The notes under the pieces are model-generated. The model worked only from the letters and a program-made list of their open reading frames with translations, made no database searches and was not told where the DNA came from. A DNA stretch of 64,000 nt, taken from contig JANUWF010001497.1 in NCBI GenBank assembly GCA_026120185.1, positions 1,352,501 through 1,416,500 of the forward strand, written 5' to 3'. Origin of the DNA: Voacanga thouarsii. Taxonomy: Eukaryota; Streptophyta; Magnoliopsida; Gentianales; Apocynaceae. The position numbers and the translations under genes are program-made. Of the stretch, positions 1 through 11,631 are shown in pieces (positions within the stretch are counted from its first letter, which is position 1; each line of letters starts with the position of its first letter).

Positions 1-37
1 GTCCCAAATAGATGGAATTCAACATATAAATTGCTAA

Positions 38-903
38 ATGAATGTTTTTCATATAAAGAACTTATATGTACTTTGTTTTTTTTTTTTTTTTTTTGCAAAT
101 AGAGCTATTAGAATACATTTATTTCCTCAACAATGGAATATTTGTGAAGGTATTTTGAATATTTTAAAAATATTTAATGATACTACTTATAATTTATTTG
201 GTACTTATTATCCTATATAGTGCACATTTAGTTGTTCAATAATGTGTTAATGTTAGTCATGTTTTCAATGAATATTCTAGTGATACTCTTTTATCTCCTT
301 GTATTTATGCTGTGAAAACTATATGGTTAAAATATTATTTAGAAATATCAGACGTTAATTTAGTTACTAGTGTTGTTGATCCACATATGAGAATTGATGG
401 TTTACAAAATTATCTTCCTTGTTATTGTGATTCTTTATTTTCAAAAAATAATAATCATGATCACGATAGTGACAGTAGTACTCAATATCTTTCACGTTCT
501 TCTAATATTCCTTGTATAATAGCTAATGTAAAGGATATTCTTTATGACTTATGTCATGAATATTCTAGAAGATATGGTTTAACTGAGCAATTTGCAACTC
601 AAGATATTAACTTTCCAACATCCAAATCTTCAAGGTTTAATAAAGTAATGCTTCTTATGTGTAAGAGGTCAAAACGACTGAGGGGATCTTTAAGTTTTAC
701 AATAGAATTTGAATTATATCTAACTTATAATTTCAAGTGGAGTAAAACATGTGAAAGAATTGATATCTTAAAGCAGTGGGTTGAAAATAGGAATAAATTC
801 CTTGTTGTAGTACTAATGGTTAAGGAAATTCTTGCTATTCCTATGTCAACCATTGCAGCAAAACAAGCCTTTAGTACTGTAGAAAATATTATGAGTGAAA
901 CTT
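38..903 (+). pseudogene. hAT-superfamily transposase remnant (C-terminal half)
   Basis: Two degraded reading frames resemble the RNase-H-like and C-terminal dimerisation parts of plant hAT (RICESLEEPER/Ac-like) transposases. The upstream piece (38-220) reads through a segment of the type FNDTTYNLFGTYYPI. The downstream piece (312-903) has a linker ending in ILAIPMSTIAAKQAFSTV, which matches the hAT dimerisation signature (ILAIPVSTVASERAFST). The zinc-finger BED domain and catalytic residues are not visible, and the frame is cut at 904 by an LTR just after that signature. A T-run at 75-94 has probably disturbed the frame. A full transposase is usually 600-700 residues, so this is a fragment. 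The family assignment rests on the dimerisation motif alone and is fairly firm. Confidence 0.7.
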
Positions 904-2530
904 TGATAGGGGTTAAAATTATCGTTATTTTTTTAGTTATTTGAGGCTGATTTGAGACACTTTTAATACAATAACTATCAATATTTCTTCCTATTTGATA
1001 TTTTCCATATAAAAATATTTTTTGTAATTTTATATAAAAATAAATAAAATTTAAAACTAATTATGTACTTTTTCAGTACAGACCCAGCACCAGACCCAGA
1101 AGATGGACCTGGTGCCGGTCCTATACTGGAAAAACAGAGAAAAGCGGAAAAGAAGAGGTAAAATAGAGCAATTGAAAATTGGAGAGGAAAAAGAGAAAAA
1201 TGGCTAAAGGTATAAGTAATGGCTCGGACAGTTGGCTCACGGCTTCAAAAGAAACGAAAGCAAAGAAAGCAAAAAGGACAAAAGCAATGAAAATCGGTGG
1301 GTTAAAGAAGAAAAGCAACAAAGACATAAAACAAAAGAGGAAAAGGACAAAAATTCATCAAAGAAAGGAGAAAGCTCCGTGCGAGGCTCAAGAAGATGGA
1401 ATTCAGCTCAGTGATGGCTCGACAGCTAGTGAAAATCAGTTGGGCAGTTGCTCAGATGAAACGACAAAAAAAGGGAAGAATAGCTCATCAAATTTCGGTG
1501 GCTAGTTGGCTCAATTGAAGAAAAGTGGCTGGGCAATTTCGCACGGCTCAATTGGAAGCCAATTTCAATTCAATTTCAACAAGAATATGTCTTCAGTGCA
1601 AGAAGACAAAATCAAGTCCAATTCAATTCTTAAAAATTAAAGGCGGTGGCTCTTTAGTTTTATTTGGATTTTTATTTTAGAATTTTAATTACTAATCTTT
1701 TTTTATTTTGAATTTTTTAGGTAATTACTTCTTCTTTATTTAGTATTCTTTTAGGAACTTTGTAAGTCTATAAATAAAGGCTATTTACTTAGAAAAGGGG
1801 GGGGGAAAGGGTGCACAATTTAGAGCTTAGATATATTTTTGTAAAGTGCATCACAAATATTTTCTCGAGAAAAATTACTCAAAGAGCATTAATTCTTGGA
1901 GGAGTTTTCATTAAAAATTGAAAAGCTTGTCTATGAATATTTATCTCTTTCCTTTATTTTCTTTTTCTTGATTAATGATGATTTTAATTCTTTAATTTAA
2001 TTTAGATATTATTCTTGGATTTATGATTTTGAGTTAATTTAGTTCTTTGATTAATTAATTATTTCTTTTATGTTTGATTACTTGAATTCATTGGTTATTG
2101 ATGCGAGTTCTTCTAATTGATTTGAGATGACGATGTTAGGAGTTTCATTGCATTGATTTCGTATTTGTCTAATGGACTTGAGCGACGGAGTTAAAATTAT
2201 AGGATTAAGTGATTAAAGATTAGTTGATTTCGCTTCAAGTAAAGGGTTATTAGCTAATTTAATATTCTAAGGAATTGAGCCTAATGCATGTTTTAGTTAG
2301 AATTAGCTTGATTGGCAAATCTATTAATATAATCAGAATATAGGATTTCATGGATTGGGACATAAAATGGGATTTATCTATAAGTAGAATCATGACTTGT
2401 GAGACAATTGAATTTTACTTTATATTTCTTCATGATGCCAAGAGGATACGAAGGTAAAATTAAAAGGTAAGAAAGCTATGATAGTTTTGATATTTCTACA
2501 TCCCAAGAGGATACGAAGATAAAATTAAAT
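904..2530 (+). repeat. Athila-like LTR, 3' limit uncertain
   Basis: The sequence starts with TGATAGGGG followed by the stretch around TTAGTTATTTGAGG. This is the same beginning as the two LTRs of the Athila element at 50918 and 58604. Further shared landmarks are a TATA box, the CTTGTCTATGA-like stretch near 1928, and the block around 2440 that corresponds to the CATGGTGCCGAGAG block near the Athila LTR end. The typical terminal GCATCA and the Asp-tRNA primer site are absent. The right end is therefore truncated, or hidden in the tandem duplication that follows. The LTR interrupts the hAT remnant. Probably an old solo or partial LTR of a related subfamily. Confidence 0.6.
1768..1776 (+). promoter_or_regulatory. 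TATA box of the Athila-like LTR
   Basis: CTATAAATA lies about 860 bases into the LTR. The two LTRs of the Athila element at 50.9 and 58.6 kb have CTATAAATAG in the same context, which supports a conserved core promoter. A run of nine G follows some 20 bases downstream. Activity cannot be judged from sequence. Confidence 0.5.
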
Positions 2531-3165
2531 CTAAACTTTTTTTTATATCTTATATTTTAAACTATTTTAAACTATTTTTATACTTTTTATATTAAAATTT
2601 TTTTCAATCATAAAAACTTGCAAAAAAACTATTTAAAACTATTTTTTAATCATACAAACTTCAAAAAACTATCTTTTTTCTTTAAAAAATAAATAAAAAA
2701 AGAACTGCCAAACCAACGTTTATAGAACTGCAACTGCCAAATCGGGGTTGGAGAGTTGCAATTGAGGGTGGCCTTAAAAACGTAGGCACTAAGTACAACT
2801 ACGAGTGAGGGTCATTTAAGATAAGAAAATTACGAGAGTTTTGATTCTTCTACACTCTAAGAGGATATGTAAACAACTTAATTTTATGAAACTAAAATTA
2901 AATCTAAACTTTTTTTTTATATCTTATATTTTTAACTAATTTTTAATTGTTTTTATGCTTTTTACATCAAAAAAAATTTTCAATCATAAAAACTTGTAAA
3001 AAAAAACTATTTAAAACTATTTTTTATCATACAAACTTCTAAAACCTATATTTTTTCTTAAAAAAAAAAAAAAAAGAATCATCAAACCAGTAGCTATAGA
3101 ATCGTAACAGCCAAACCAAGGTTGGGGAGTTGTGGTTGAGGTTGGCCTTAAAGGCCAATCGTCAG
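2481..3165 (+). repeat. two-copy tandem duplication, unit about 350 bp
   Basis: The block beginning near the AGAGGATACGAAG stretch at 2506 and running through the A/T-rich part, to the GGTTGGAGAGTTGC stretch at 2744 and GTGGCCTTAAA at 2768, occurs again from about 2834. The second copy has AGAGGATATG at 2860, GGTTGGGGAGTTG at 3120 and TTGGCCTTAAA at 3143. A partial third start (AGAGGATACGAAGG) lies at 2443. The copies differ by scattered substitutions and A/T-run lengths, so the duplication is not recent. It overlaps the eroded end of the preceding LTR. Confidence 0.65.
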
Positions 3166-3199
3166 CTGGCGATTGACCAACTGTGAACTTACAGTTGGC

Positions 3200-3977
3200 C
3201 AATTGCAGCTATGGCTAGCCAAGCGTGGATGCATATAACAGTGGGGAACAACAAAGGTCCAGGCAATGTTAACGGTTTGTTATGCGCAAATCTATATGAA
3301 CTGGGGTGAGATTTGATGTATAATGAATGGAATCGAAGTGGGCTCTGTGAGAGAAGGAGTTTTTACGATAGAGCTAGGTGGAGGAATGAAAACAGAGAAC
3401 TGGTAGTGATGAAATGGCAACAACAGCTTAAGCTTCTGGGAACCAAATTGAGGCTAGATCGCCCAAAATTTGGTGGATTTCAGTTGAAATTGAATTGGAC
3501 TCACCAGGAAAAGGGATGGTTTGGTGGTTTTGGACAGAAGAGGGCTGTCAGCGGTGAGTATAAAGAGGAATTATAGAAAAAATAGCGGTGCGGCTAATGT
3601 CATTTTTCTAAAAATCACGACTGAATGTTGCTGTTAGAGTTGATATGACTAGCACCATTATCTCTCAGTTTCTCAATTTCTGAAAACAAACGGCACCAGT
3701 TGAATTGAGCAGCACCGTTAGCTCCTTCTTCTTGCAAAATTTAATTTGTTCTACAAGGAAAATTAACACATAAATATTAAAAATAACAAATCAACCACAA
3801 AAATTATTTATATAATACAGAAGCAATTGGAATATTGATGAATTATATATAATATAAGTTCAAATGATAAATATCTATGCACAAGGCAAAAGTGGAAGAA
3901 TATAAAGAGATATAGGTCTATACCAATAGTTAAATACACACAAAAAGAATACTTAACCTTTCAATGAACTACAACTG
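3200..3977. other. unassigned sequence, no gene recognised
   Basis: This stretch separates the tandem duplication from the copia element at 3983. It holds an 87-codon open frame (3313-3576) with no recognisable motif, and several GCACCGTTAGC/GCACCAGTTG-like phrases near 3640-3720. I see no coding or transposon signature that can be defended. Confidence 0.4.
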
Positions 3978-3982
3978 GGGAA

Positions 3983-6014
3983 TGTTGGGTATCTCACGCA
4001 TATCATATATGACGCAGTGGAAAAATAAGAACGAGATAACAACCCAGGATCCGCATATATGTGGAAAACAAGACATAAAGAGAACAAAGGTAATAGCTTT
4101 ACCTTTCTTTGAGCGTCTGAAAAATAAAAATTTTTCTTCTTCAAGTTGAGGTGTGATCCAACAATCCTCTTAATCAAACACCACGAGAGTTGAACATCCA
4201 ACCACTATAATCACAGTGTGTGATTATCTCTAACAGAAATCCACACGAAGGATCACATTTAAGCACCAAGATGTTTATATACTAGCATAAACCAAAATGG
4301 CGGTTAGGGTTAGGGTTTTTCGTTTTCTTTTTGTTGAAGAAAAAATGAGAGAGAAGAGAAGGTTTGGAGATGTTGTTTTTGGCGTTAATTCCTCTCAAGC
4401 TAGGGTTTCGTGTGTGTCTCACACATATCACAAAAACCTGCTGAAATTACTCCATCTCAGGATTCTAAAACAATTAGAATTCCCTAATTGTAATTGGAAA
4501 CATCAAGTTCTCACAAATTACAATTTGGACCATAAATTATACTCCATCTGTTCCATTAAAATTGACCTACTTACTATTTTGGGATGTCCTATTAAATTTG
4601 ACACTTTCCTTAAAAGGAAAGTTTTTACTATACAATTTATTATAAAATAATCAATATACCCCACATATATTATATTTATATTCTTAGATTTGATATAAAG
4701 TATTATGGGACCTACATATTTTTTATTTATATTATATTATATTATATTATTATTATATTCTAATTTTTACTTTTGCATAAAATATCGTGCCAAGTCAACC
4801 ACTGCCAATTTTAATGGGACGAAGGGAGTAACTAATTATAATTTGGCCACAACAACTTCTCTTTCTCGCAATTAACCCCACTATGTTATCAAATAACATC
4901 TTGAGTATATAATCATCTTTTGTGTGTGACCTATTAGGTTTCCCAGTCAATTGGTAGCGAATATGAATTAATTCAAACGTTTTTGAGATTAATAATGCAT
5001 AATTAATTAGAATTAATCATATCAATTCTAATCAGATTGATTTATTAATTCATCAATTAATAAACCCATATTCCTAGATCATGAGCGGTATCTAGCAACA
5101 CATCATGACCACCTAAGAGTCCAGGAAGTCAAGTGGCTTGACATGAACCCTTCAATAACAAACTATAGTGCAATTAACTCATTTCACCATACAATATCTC
5201 ATTCGGTTTAGAGTACGAAATTAGTGCCAACTCCCTCCAGAATATATTAATTCTGGCTCGAATATAATAGTTCTTGTACCAGAAACCCACTACTCTAGAT
5301 GTGTATCAATTGGAACTGTTTTCAATACACAGTCGCCTTGGCCAAGGACTTTTTGAATAGTGATTCCTACAAATGACCGTGAGATATTCGCCCCTACTAT
5401 TAGGAGTGGTGAATCCTTTATTGACCCTCTCAACTACTTTCGTTTACCTCACAATGTACCCAATATCTATCCCATAGGTGGCCCTCGATCTGACTCCAGA
5501 GATTGGAATCAAAGTACAATGCTCAGCAAACAAAATACCTTGGAGATCTCAAGTCTAAGGATACTTGCACGTTTGCTATATTTAGATTATATCACTGGCA
5601 CTAAATAGTTATCTATGTGATTATCTCATAGTTAGGTCATCCAATGTACTTGTTCCATTAACAAGCATCCATGTGTTAACTTTGAGTATCTCAATACTCA
5701 CGGATATGAGAACCACCGTCTGATTAAATCAGGAAGTCTAACACATGCTAGTCTTAACGCATTAATGATGTCCTGTCTCATTAATACTACAACTAGGGAT
5801 TATTTAACTACTAACACTATACAGTGTAGTAGGAATCTCATATCATGATCTCTATTATGATTTCCTTAACACAGTGTTGTACTAGGGACTTTATCTAACA
5901 GTTATTTTATATAAAAGTAAACATAAGAAACTGTAAGATAAATAATGTATTTTATTAAAATAAAATGTATTATATAAATTTATAAGGGATTGCCTCTAGG
6001 GCATAACAATAACA
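3983..6014 (-). repeat. 3' LTR of Angela-like copy 1
   Basis: On the plus strand it runs from TGTTGGGTATCTC to ATAACA. It lies next to the polypurine tract of the minus-strand element, so it is the 3' LTR. Removing the 287-bp MITE and its TA duplication leaves about 1.74 kb, similar to the solo LTR at 7922. The plus strand shows a short frame at 5360-5608 that recurs in the sister LTR; it lies antisense to the element and is not counted as a gene. Confidence 0.85.
4542..4828. mobile_element. Stowaway-like MITE inside the copia LTR
   Basis: Terminal inverted repeats read CTCCATCTGTTCCATTAAAA on the left and the complement of CTCCCTTCGTCCCATTAAAA on the right, flanked by TA on both sides. This matches the Stowaway consensus (CTCCCTCCGTCCC) and TA target preference. 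The other LTR of the same element has an intact empty site near 12660, where ATAAATTATAACTAATTATA reads through. The MITE therefore inserted after the retrotransposon did. Confidence 0.9.
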
Positions 6015-6034
6015 AACTCCCACTTGCACTAGAG
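6015..6034 (-). other. polypurine tract of Angela-like copy 1
   Basis: Read on the minus strand, CTAGTGCAAGTGGGAGTT directly precedes the LTR start. This is the plus-strand priming site expected just upstream of a copia 3' LTR, and it fixes the element's orientation as minus. Confidence 0.75.
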
Positions 6035-6119
6035 CTAATCATTCATGTATCTAATACCGAATGACTCAACATGCCTATCATGTTTCTTTTGGGATATTAC
6101 TTTTGTAAGCGGGTCAGCT

Positions 6120-6891
6120 ATGTTCTCATTTGTGGAAACTCTCTCTATCTTTATTTCCTTAGCTGCTTCGAAGCGGCCATGTATTCAGGTTCTATCGTAG
6201 AGTCGGCAATAGTTTCTTATTTGAAACTCTTCCAACTTATTGCCCCTCCGCACAATGTAAACACGTAGCCAGATTGTGATTTCAAATCATCTTTGTCAGA
6301 TTGAAAACTGGCATCAGTATACCCGTTTATTTTCAAATTACCTTCTCCATATATTAAGAACATATCCTTAGTCATTCGTAAGTACTTAAGGATATTCTTT
6401 ACAGTCACCCAATGACTCTCACTAGGGTCAGATTGGTATCTGCTCGTCAAACTGAGAGTACAAGATATATCGGGCGTTGTACATATCATAGCGTACATGA
6501 TAGATCTAACTGTCGAAGCATATGGAATCTTACTCATGTGATCCCTTTCAACTTGTGTCTTGGGAGACATCAACTTTGAAAGGCTTACACCATATGACAT
6601 GGGTAAGAATCCCTTTTTGGATTGATTCATGCTAAACCTCTTTAGTACTTTATCTATGTATGTAGACTGTGAAAGACCTAGAAACCTTTTAGATTTATCT
6701 ATATAGATCCTTATTTCAAGAATATAGGTTGCTTGTCCAAGGTCTTTCATGGAGAATTGTTTGAACAACCAACCTTTAACCGTTTGTAAGACAGGTATAT
6801 CGTTTCCTATTAGCAATATATCATCTACACAAAGCAATAAGAAAACGATTGCGCTCCCACTAACCTTCTTGTATACACAAGGTTTATCCAT
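6120..6891 (-). pseudogene. pol: copia pol, C-terminal RT and RNase H (copy 1)
   Basis: The minus-strand frame (6217-6891) begins in the RT palm and carries CVDDILLIGND, a variant of the copia YVDD catalytic box with Cys at the first position. It continues through the thumb region (YIDKVLKRFSM) to RNase H motifs GYTDASFQSDKDD and SGYVFTLCGGAISWKS. Beyond the stop near 6217 the homology continues (a TIEPEYMAAS-like segment) to about 6120. Upstream it connects to the RT N-terminal frame at 6979 by a frameshift near 6900. It encodes reverse transcriptase and RNase H for element replication in the virus-like particle, but is inactive here. Confidence 0.85.
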
Positions 6892-6978
6892 GTTTTGAAT
6901 AAAACCAAATTCTTTGATTGTTTCATCAAAATGGATGTTCCAACTCCTAGAAGCTTACCTAAGTCCATAAATGGACCT

Positions 6979-7921
6979 TTACAGCTTACACACCTTTGTG
7001 CTATCACTGGATGTGAAACCTTCAGGTTGTGTCATATACACTTCCTCAGTCATATTTTCGTTTAGGAAAGTTATTTTCACATCCATTTGCCAAATCTCAT
7101 AATCATAATGAGCAGCAATAGTTAGGAGTATCCTGATGGATTTTAACATGGTTACTGGCGAGAAGGTTTTATCATAGTCAATATCATATTGTTGATGATA
7201 ACCCTTCGCCACTAGACGTGCTTTATAGGTAACTACGTTACTATCCATATCCGTTTTCTTTTTAAAAACCCACTTGCACCCAATAGGTTTAATTCCTTTG
7301 GGTGGATCAACCAAAGTCCATACTTGGTTGTCGTACATGGAATCCATCTCTGACCTCACGGCTTCAAGCCATTTGTCAGATTTTGAATTGTTCAGAGTAT
7401 CCTTGTAGGTAGTAGGCTCATCTTCATCTATGAGCAATACATCATTGTAGTCATTAATAAGAAATTCATATATCTTAGGTGCCGCACGTATCCTACCAGA
7501 CCTACGAGATTTTTGTGTAGTAGAAGATTCATCTATTCTCTCAATAGATGTGGGATCAAACGATTGATCCTTGTTTGTTTGATCTTCTTGAACTTCACTA
7601 AGTTTAATTTTACTCCCACTGTCCTCTTTGAGCATGTGTTCCTTCTCTAAGAAGACGGCATGCTTCAAAACAATCACTTTGTTTTCAGAGGGTAGGTAGA
7701 AGTAATATTTGAAAGATTCCTTCGGATATCCCACAAACAAACACTTGTTAGACTTACTATCAAGTTTGTCTGACTGTGGCCTTTTAACAAAAGCAGGACA
7801 ACCCCATACTCGCAAGTGAGATAACTTTGGTCTATTACTAAAGAACACTTCAAATGGGGTAGAATCAACCGATTTTGTCAGAACTCTGTTTAGTATATAA
7901 ACAAAAGTCTCTAGTGCATAC
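6979..7921 (-). pseudogene. pol: copia pol, integrase C-terminus and RT N-terminus (copy 1)
   Basis: The frame starts in the integrase C-terminal region (LSHLRVWGCPAFVKRP, KCLFVGYPKESFKYYFY) and passes through the linker. It enters RT with WLEAVRSEMDSMYDNQVWTL, GCKWVFKKKTD, YKARLVAKGYHQ and QMDVKITFLNENM, where the first catalytic Asp of the palm is present. It ends at a stop at 6979 before the rest of RT. The sequence is interrupted at 7922 by a solo LTR. Reading resumes at 9774 and restores the motif SFWGYALET across the junction, so the pieces were one gene before that insertion. Confidence 0.88.
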
Positions 7922-9773
7922 TGTTGGGTATCTCTCGCGTATCATATACGGCACAGTGAAAGAATAAGAATTAGATACCATCCCAGAATCCGCATATGTG
8001 TAGAAAACAAGACATATATATAGAAAACATAGAAACAAAGATAACAGCTTTTACCTTTCTTTGTTTGTGTGGAAAACAAAACTTTCCTTCTTCAAGTATG
8101 ATGATTGTGGCGCGATCTAGAAATCCTCTTAAAGAATCACCACGAGAGTTGTATATCCAACCACTATAATCACAATGTGTGATTATCTTTAACAGAAATC
8201 CACACGGAGGATCATACTTAAGCACCAAGATTTTTTGTACTAGCATAAAACAACAATGGTGGCTAGGATTTTTCTTCCTTGTTCTTCTTGTTCAACAAAA
8301 ACCAGAGAATGAAGAAGAAGAAGAAGACCCTTAGTGTTCATTTGGAAAGACACATGAAAATGAGAGAGAGTGGAGAACAAAAGATATGATCTTCTCTCTT
8401 GTGTGCCCCTTAGTTTTGTAGAGTTGTTTTCATATGACTCTTTGTTTTCCACTAGGGTTATATCCCATATAACCGAAAAGCCTTAACAAAAACACATCTG
8501 AGAATTCCAAACAAACAATTGCAATTCTCCAATTGCAATTGGAACCCATCAAGTTCTTAGAATTACAAATTGGTCTATCAATTATAACTAATTATAATTT
8601 GGTCACATCAACTTCTCTTTCTCGCAATAAACCCCACTATATTATCAAATAACGTCTTGAGTATATATTCCTCTTTTGTGTGTGACCTATTAGGTTTCTT
8701 GGTTAATTGGTAGCGAATTTGAATTAATCTAAACGTCTTTGAGATTAATAATCCTTAATTAATTAGAATTAATCCTATTGATTCTAATCAGGATTAGTTT
8801 ATTAATTTATCAATTAATAAACCCATATTCTCAGATCCTGAGCGGTATCTAGCAACACATTATGACCACCCAAGAGTCCAGGAAGTCAAGTGGTTTGACA
8901 TGAACCCTTCAATAACAAACTACAGTGCAATTAACTTCTTTCACCATACAATCTCTCATTCGGTCTAGAGTACGGAATTAGTGCCAACTCCCTCCAGAAT
9001 ATATATTAATTCTGGCCTGAAAATAACTATACTTGTATCAGGAACCCATTACTCTAGATGTGTATCAATTGGAACTTTTTTCAATGCATATACTCATTGG
9101 CCAAGGACTTCTTGAGTAATAATTCCTACAAGTGGCCGTGAGATATTCGCCCCTACTATTAGGAGTGGTGAATCTTTTATTAATCCTCTAACTACTTTTG
9201 TTTACCTCACAATATACCCAATATCCATTTCATAGGCGGCCCTCGATCGAGCTCCAAAGATTGGAATCAAAGTACAAGGCTCAACAAACAAAGTACCTTG
9301 GAGATCTCAAATCTAAGGATACTTACACGTTTGCTATATTGAGATTATATCACTGGCACTAAAGAGTTATCCATGTGATTATCTCATAGCTAGGTCATCC
9401 AATGAATTTGGTCCACAAATAAGTATCCACGTGTTAATTTTAAGTATCTCAATACTCACGGATATGAGAACTACCGCCTGATCAAATCAGAAAGTCTTAA
9501 CATATGCTAGTCTTAATGCATTAATGATGTCCTGTCTCATTAATACTATGACTAGGGACTATTTAAGTACTAATACTATACAGTGTAGTAGGAATCTCAT
9601 ATCATGATCTCTATTATGAATTCCTTAACACAGTATTGTACTAGGGACTTTATCTAACAGTTTTATTGCAAAAAAGTAATCAAAAGAAACTGTAAAATAA
9701 ATAATGTCTTTTATAAAATAAAATGTGTTATATACAACGTACAAGTGATTGCCTCTAGGGCACGACATTAACA
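7922..9773 (-). repeat. solo LTR of the Angela-like family inside copy 1
   Basis: This is a complete LTR (TGTTGGGTATCTCTCG to TTAACA on the plus strand) with no internal region, sitting in the integrase gene of a same-family element in the same orientation. The flanks are CATAC and TATAT, both one step from the CATAT inferred from the uninterrupted gene. A solo LTR arises by recombination between the two LTRs of a full element, so a second full copy once sat here. Its sequence parallels 3983-6014 without the MITE. Confidence 0.85.
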
Positions 9774-10665
9774 TATATCCCCAAAACGATTTTGCTAGGT
9801 CTGCAGAAGCCATCATGGTCCGTACCATGTCTAAAAGGGTTTAATTCATTCTCTCAGATACACCGTGATGTTGAGGTATATGTGGTGGAGTCCATTGAGA
9901 TAATATTTTATTATCTCTAAGATAACTCAGAAACTCTTAGCTCAAATATTCTTCTTCTCGATTAGATCTTAGAGTCTTAATACTTTTACCAAGTTGTTTC
10001 TCTATTTCATTCTTGAAGTCTTTGAACTTATCAAAGGCCTCAAATTTGTATTTCATTAAATATAAATACCCGTATCATGAGAAATTATCAATAAATGTTA
10101 TGAAATAGTTATAACCTCCTCTTACTTGTATTGACAATGGGCCACATACATCAGAATGTATGAGTTCTAATAACTCATTGACCCGTTCTCCTTTTCCTGA
10201 AAAAGGAGTTTTAGCTATTTTACCTAGTAAACAAGACTCGCATGTGCTATATAATTCATAATCAAATGATTCTAAGTCACCAAGCTTGTGTAACTTAGAA
10301 ACATGATTTTCGTTTATATGGCCTAAACGACAATGCCATAAGTAAGAGGTGTTAGAGTTATCTATTATAGGTTTCTTATTGTTTATATTGAGAATTAGAT
10401 TATTCAAGTCTAGAATATATAAACCATTAACCAGAGTTGCTGAACCATAATAAATATCATTCAATGAAAAAAAATAACATTTATTCTTAAATATCAAATG
10501 AAATCCATTTAAGTCTAAACACGCAACTGAGATAATATTTTCCATTAAAACTGGTACATAATAATAGTTTTGTAATTCTAGAACTAATCTTGAAGGCAGG
10601 TTCAACTCGTATGTCCCCACAGCAAATGCAACAACCTTTGTTCCATTTGTAGTACGTAGGTCCAC
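9774..10665 (-). pseudogene. pol: copia integrase with GAG-pre-integrase domain (copy 1)
   Basis: The minus-strand frame 10075-10665 covers the end of protease (VPVLMENIISVACL) and the zinc-binding GAG-pre-integrase domain (WHCRLGHINENHVSKL, CESCLLGK, an HHCC arrangement). It then enters the integrase core (LELIHSDVCGPLS) with the first catalytic Asp of DDE. Downstream, after a frameshift, the second catalytic motif, normally SDRGGEY, appears as SNREEEY near 9960, so the Asp is replaced by Asn. The segment ends with MVRTMMASADLAKSFWGY at the solo LTR boundary. Integrase would insert the cDNA copy into chromosomal DNA; this copy cannot. Confidence 0.85.
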
Positions 10666-11631
10666 ATCGTCTTTCTCTAGCCTTCTACTGTCCTTTAGTC
10701 CCTACAAGTTATTACACAAATGAGATTCACATCTGGTATCTAATATCCATATCTCATTTCTACAGGCAGTATTTATCTCAATCATAAACATACTCGGAGT
10801 AAAAGTAGAAGTGCTTACAAGCTTCTCCTTTTATTTCTTATCCTTAACGGTCTCCAAGTAGGTCTTACAGTTGTGTCTCTAGTGGCCTATGTTGCCACAA
10901 TAATGGCATGGGCTTTTGGTAGCAGCACCATTTTTCTTCACACCACCTTTGGGCTTCATGGGAACCTTTTTCTTCTTCTTTTGAACTTTCTTCATAGAAG
11001 AAGAAAATTCTACCATTAAAACTGCATTGAAATCCTTCTTTATGGAGGACTCCGTAGTTTTGAAAAGATTAATCAACTCAGGAATGGTGGACTCAATCTT
11101 GTTCATTTGATAGTTAATCACAAATTGTGAGAAACTATTAGGTAAAGACTGTAGAATTAAATCAACACTTAAGTCATGATCCATCACGAACTCGAGAGAT
11201 CCAAGTTTTTCTATTAAGCCCAGCATTTTCAGCCCATGAGTGGCCACAGAAGAACCCTCTGCCATTATGCAATAGAATAGTTGCTTCGAGATTTCGTATC
11301 TCTCAATTTTGGCTTGGGCGTCAAACAGCTCTTGAAGATGTAGTATAATTAATTGAGCATCCATATGCTCGTGCTGTTTTTGCAACTCGGGAGTTATGGA
11401 TGTCAGCATAATACATGATACCATATTACTATCCTCCTTGTGCCTTTTGTGGATAGCATGTTCATCAGCATGAGTATCTTGAGCTGGTGGTGGTAGAATA
11501 GAAGCATCTAGCACGTAGAGCAACTTTTGCGATTTGAGAACGATTCTCAAATTTCTATACCAGTCGAGGTAGTTTGATTCGTTTAACTTGTTGATTTCCA
11601 AGATGCGATGTAGGTTTAGGTTTGTTGACAT
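10666..11631 (-). pseudogene. gag: copia gag and protease (copy 1)
   Basis: The frame starts at an ATG on the minus strand at 11631 with MSTNLNLHRILEINKLN and YLDWYRNLRIVL, the typical N-terminus of copia gag in this clade. A UBN2-type gag body follows, with SLPNSFSQFVINYQMNK, then a lysine-rich segment and a zinc knuckle CHYCGNIGH. A TAG at 10879-10881 replaces the next residue, normally Trp, so the knuckle is cut before its last Cys (HNC remains downstream). The protease region 10666-10878 is out of continuous frame. Gag forms the virus-like particle and binds RNA through the knuckle. The length up to the stop (250 codons) is near that expected for gag of this type. Confidence 0.88.

Noticed and set aside
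1179..1505. Lysine-rich 108-codon frame
   Set aside because: It lies within an LTR and reflects A/G-rich sequence; no motif and no homologous frame in the related LTRs.
4300..4320. GGTTAGGGTTAGGG, resembling a telomere repeat
   Set aside because: Only two units, not the plant TTTAGGG form, and it is part of the copia LTR (the related LTR at 12440 has a similar phrase).
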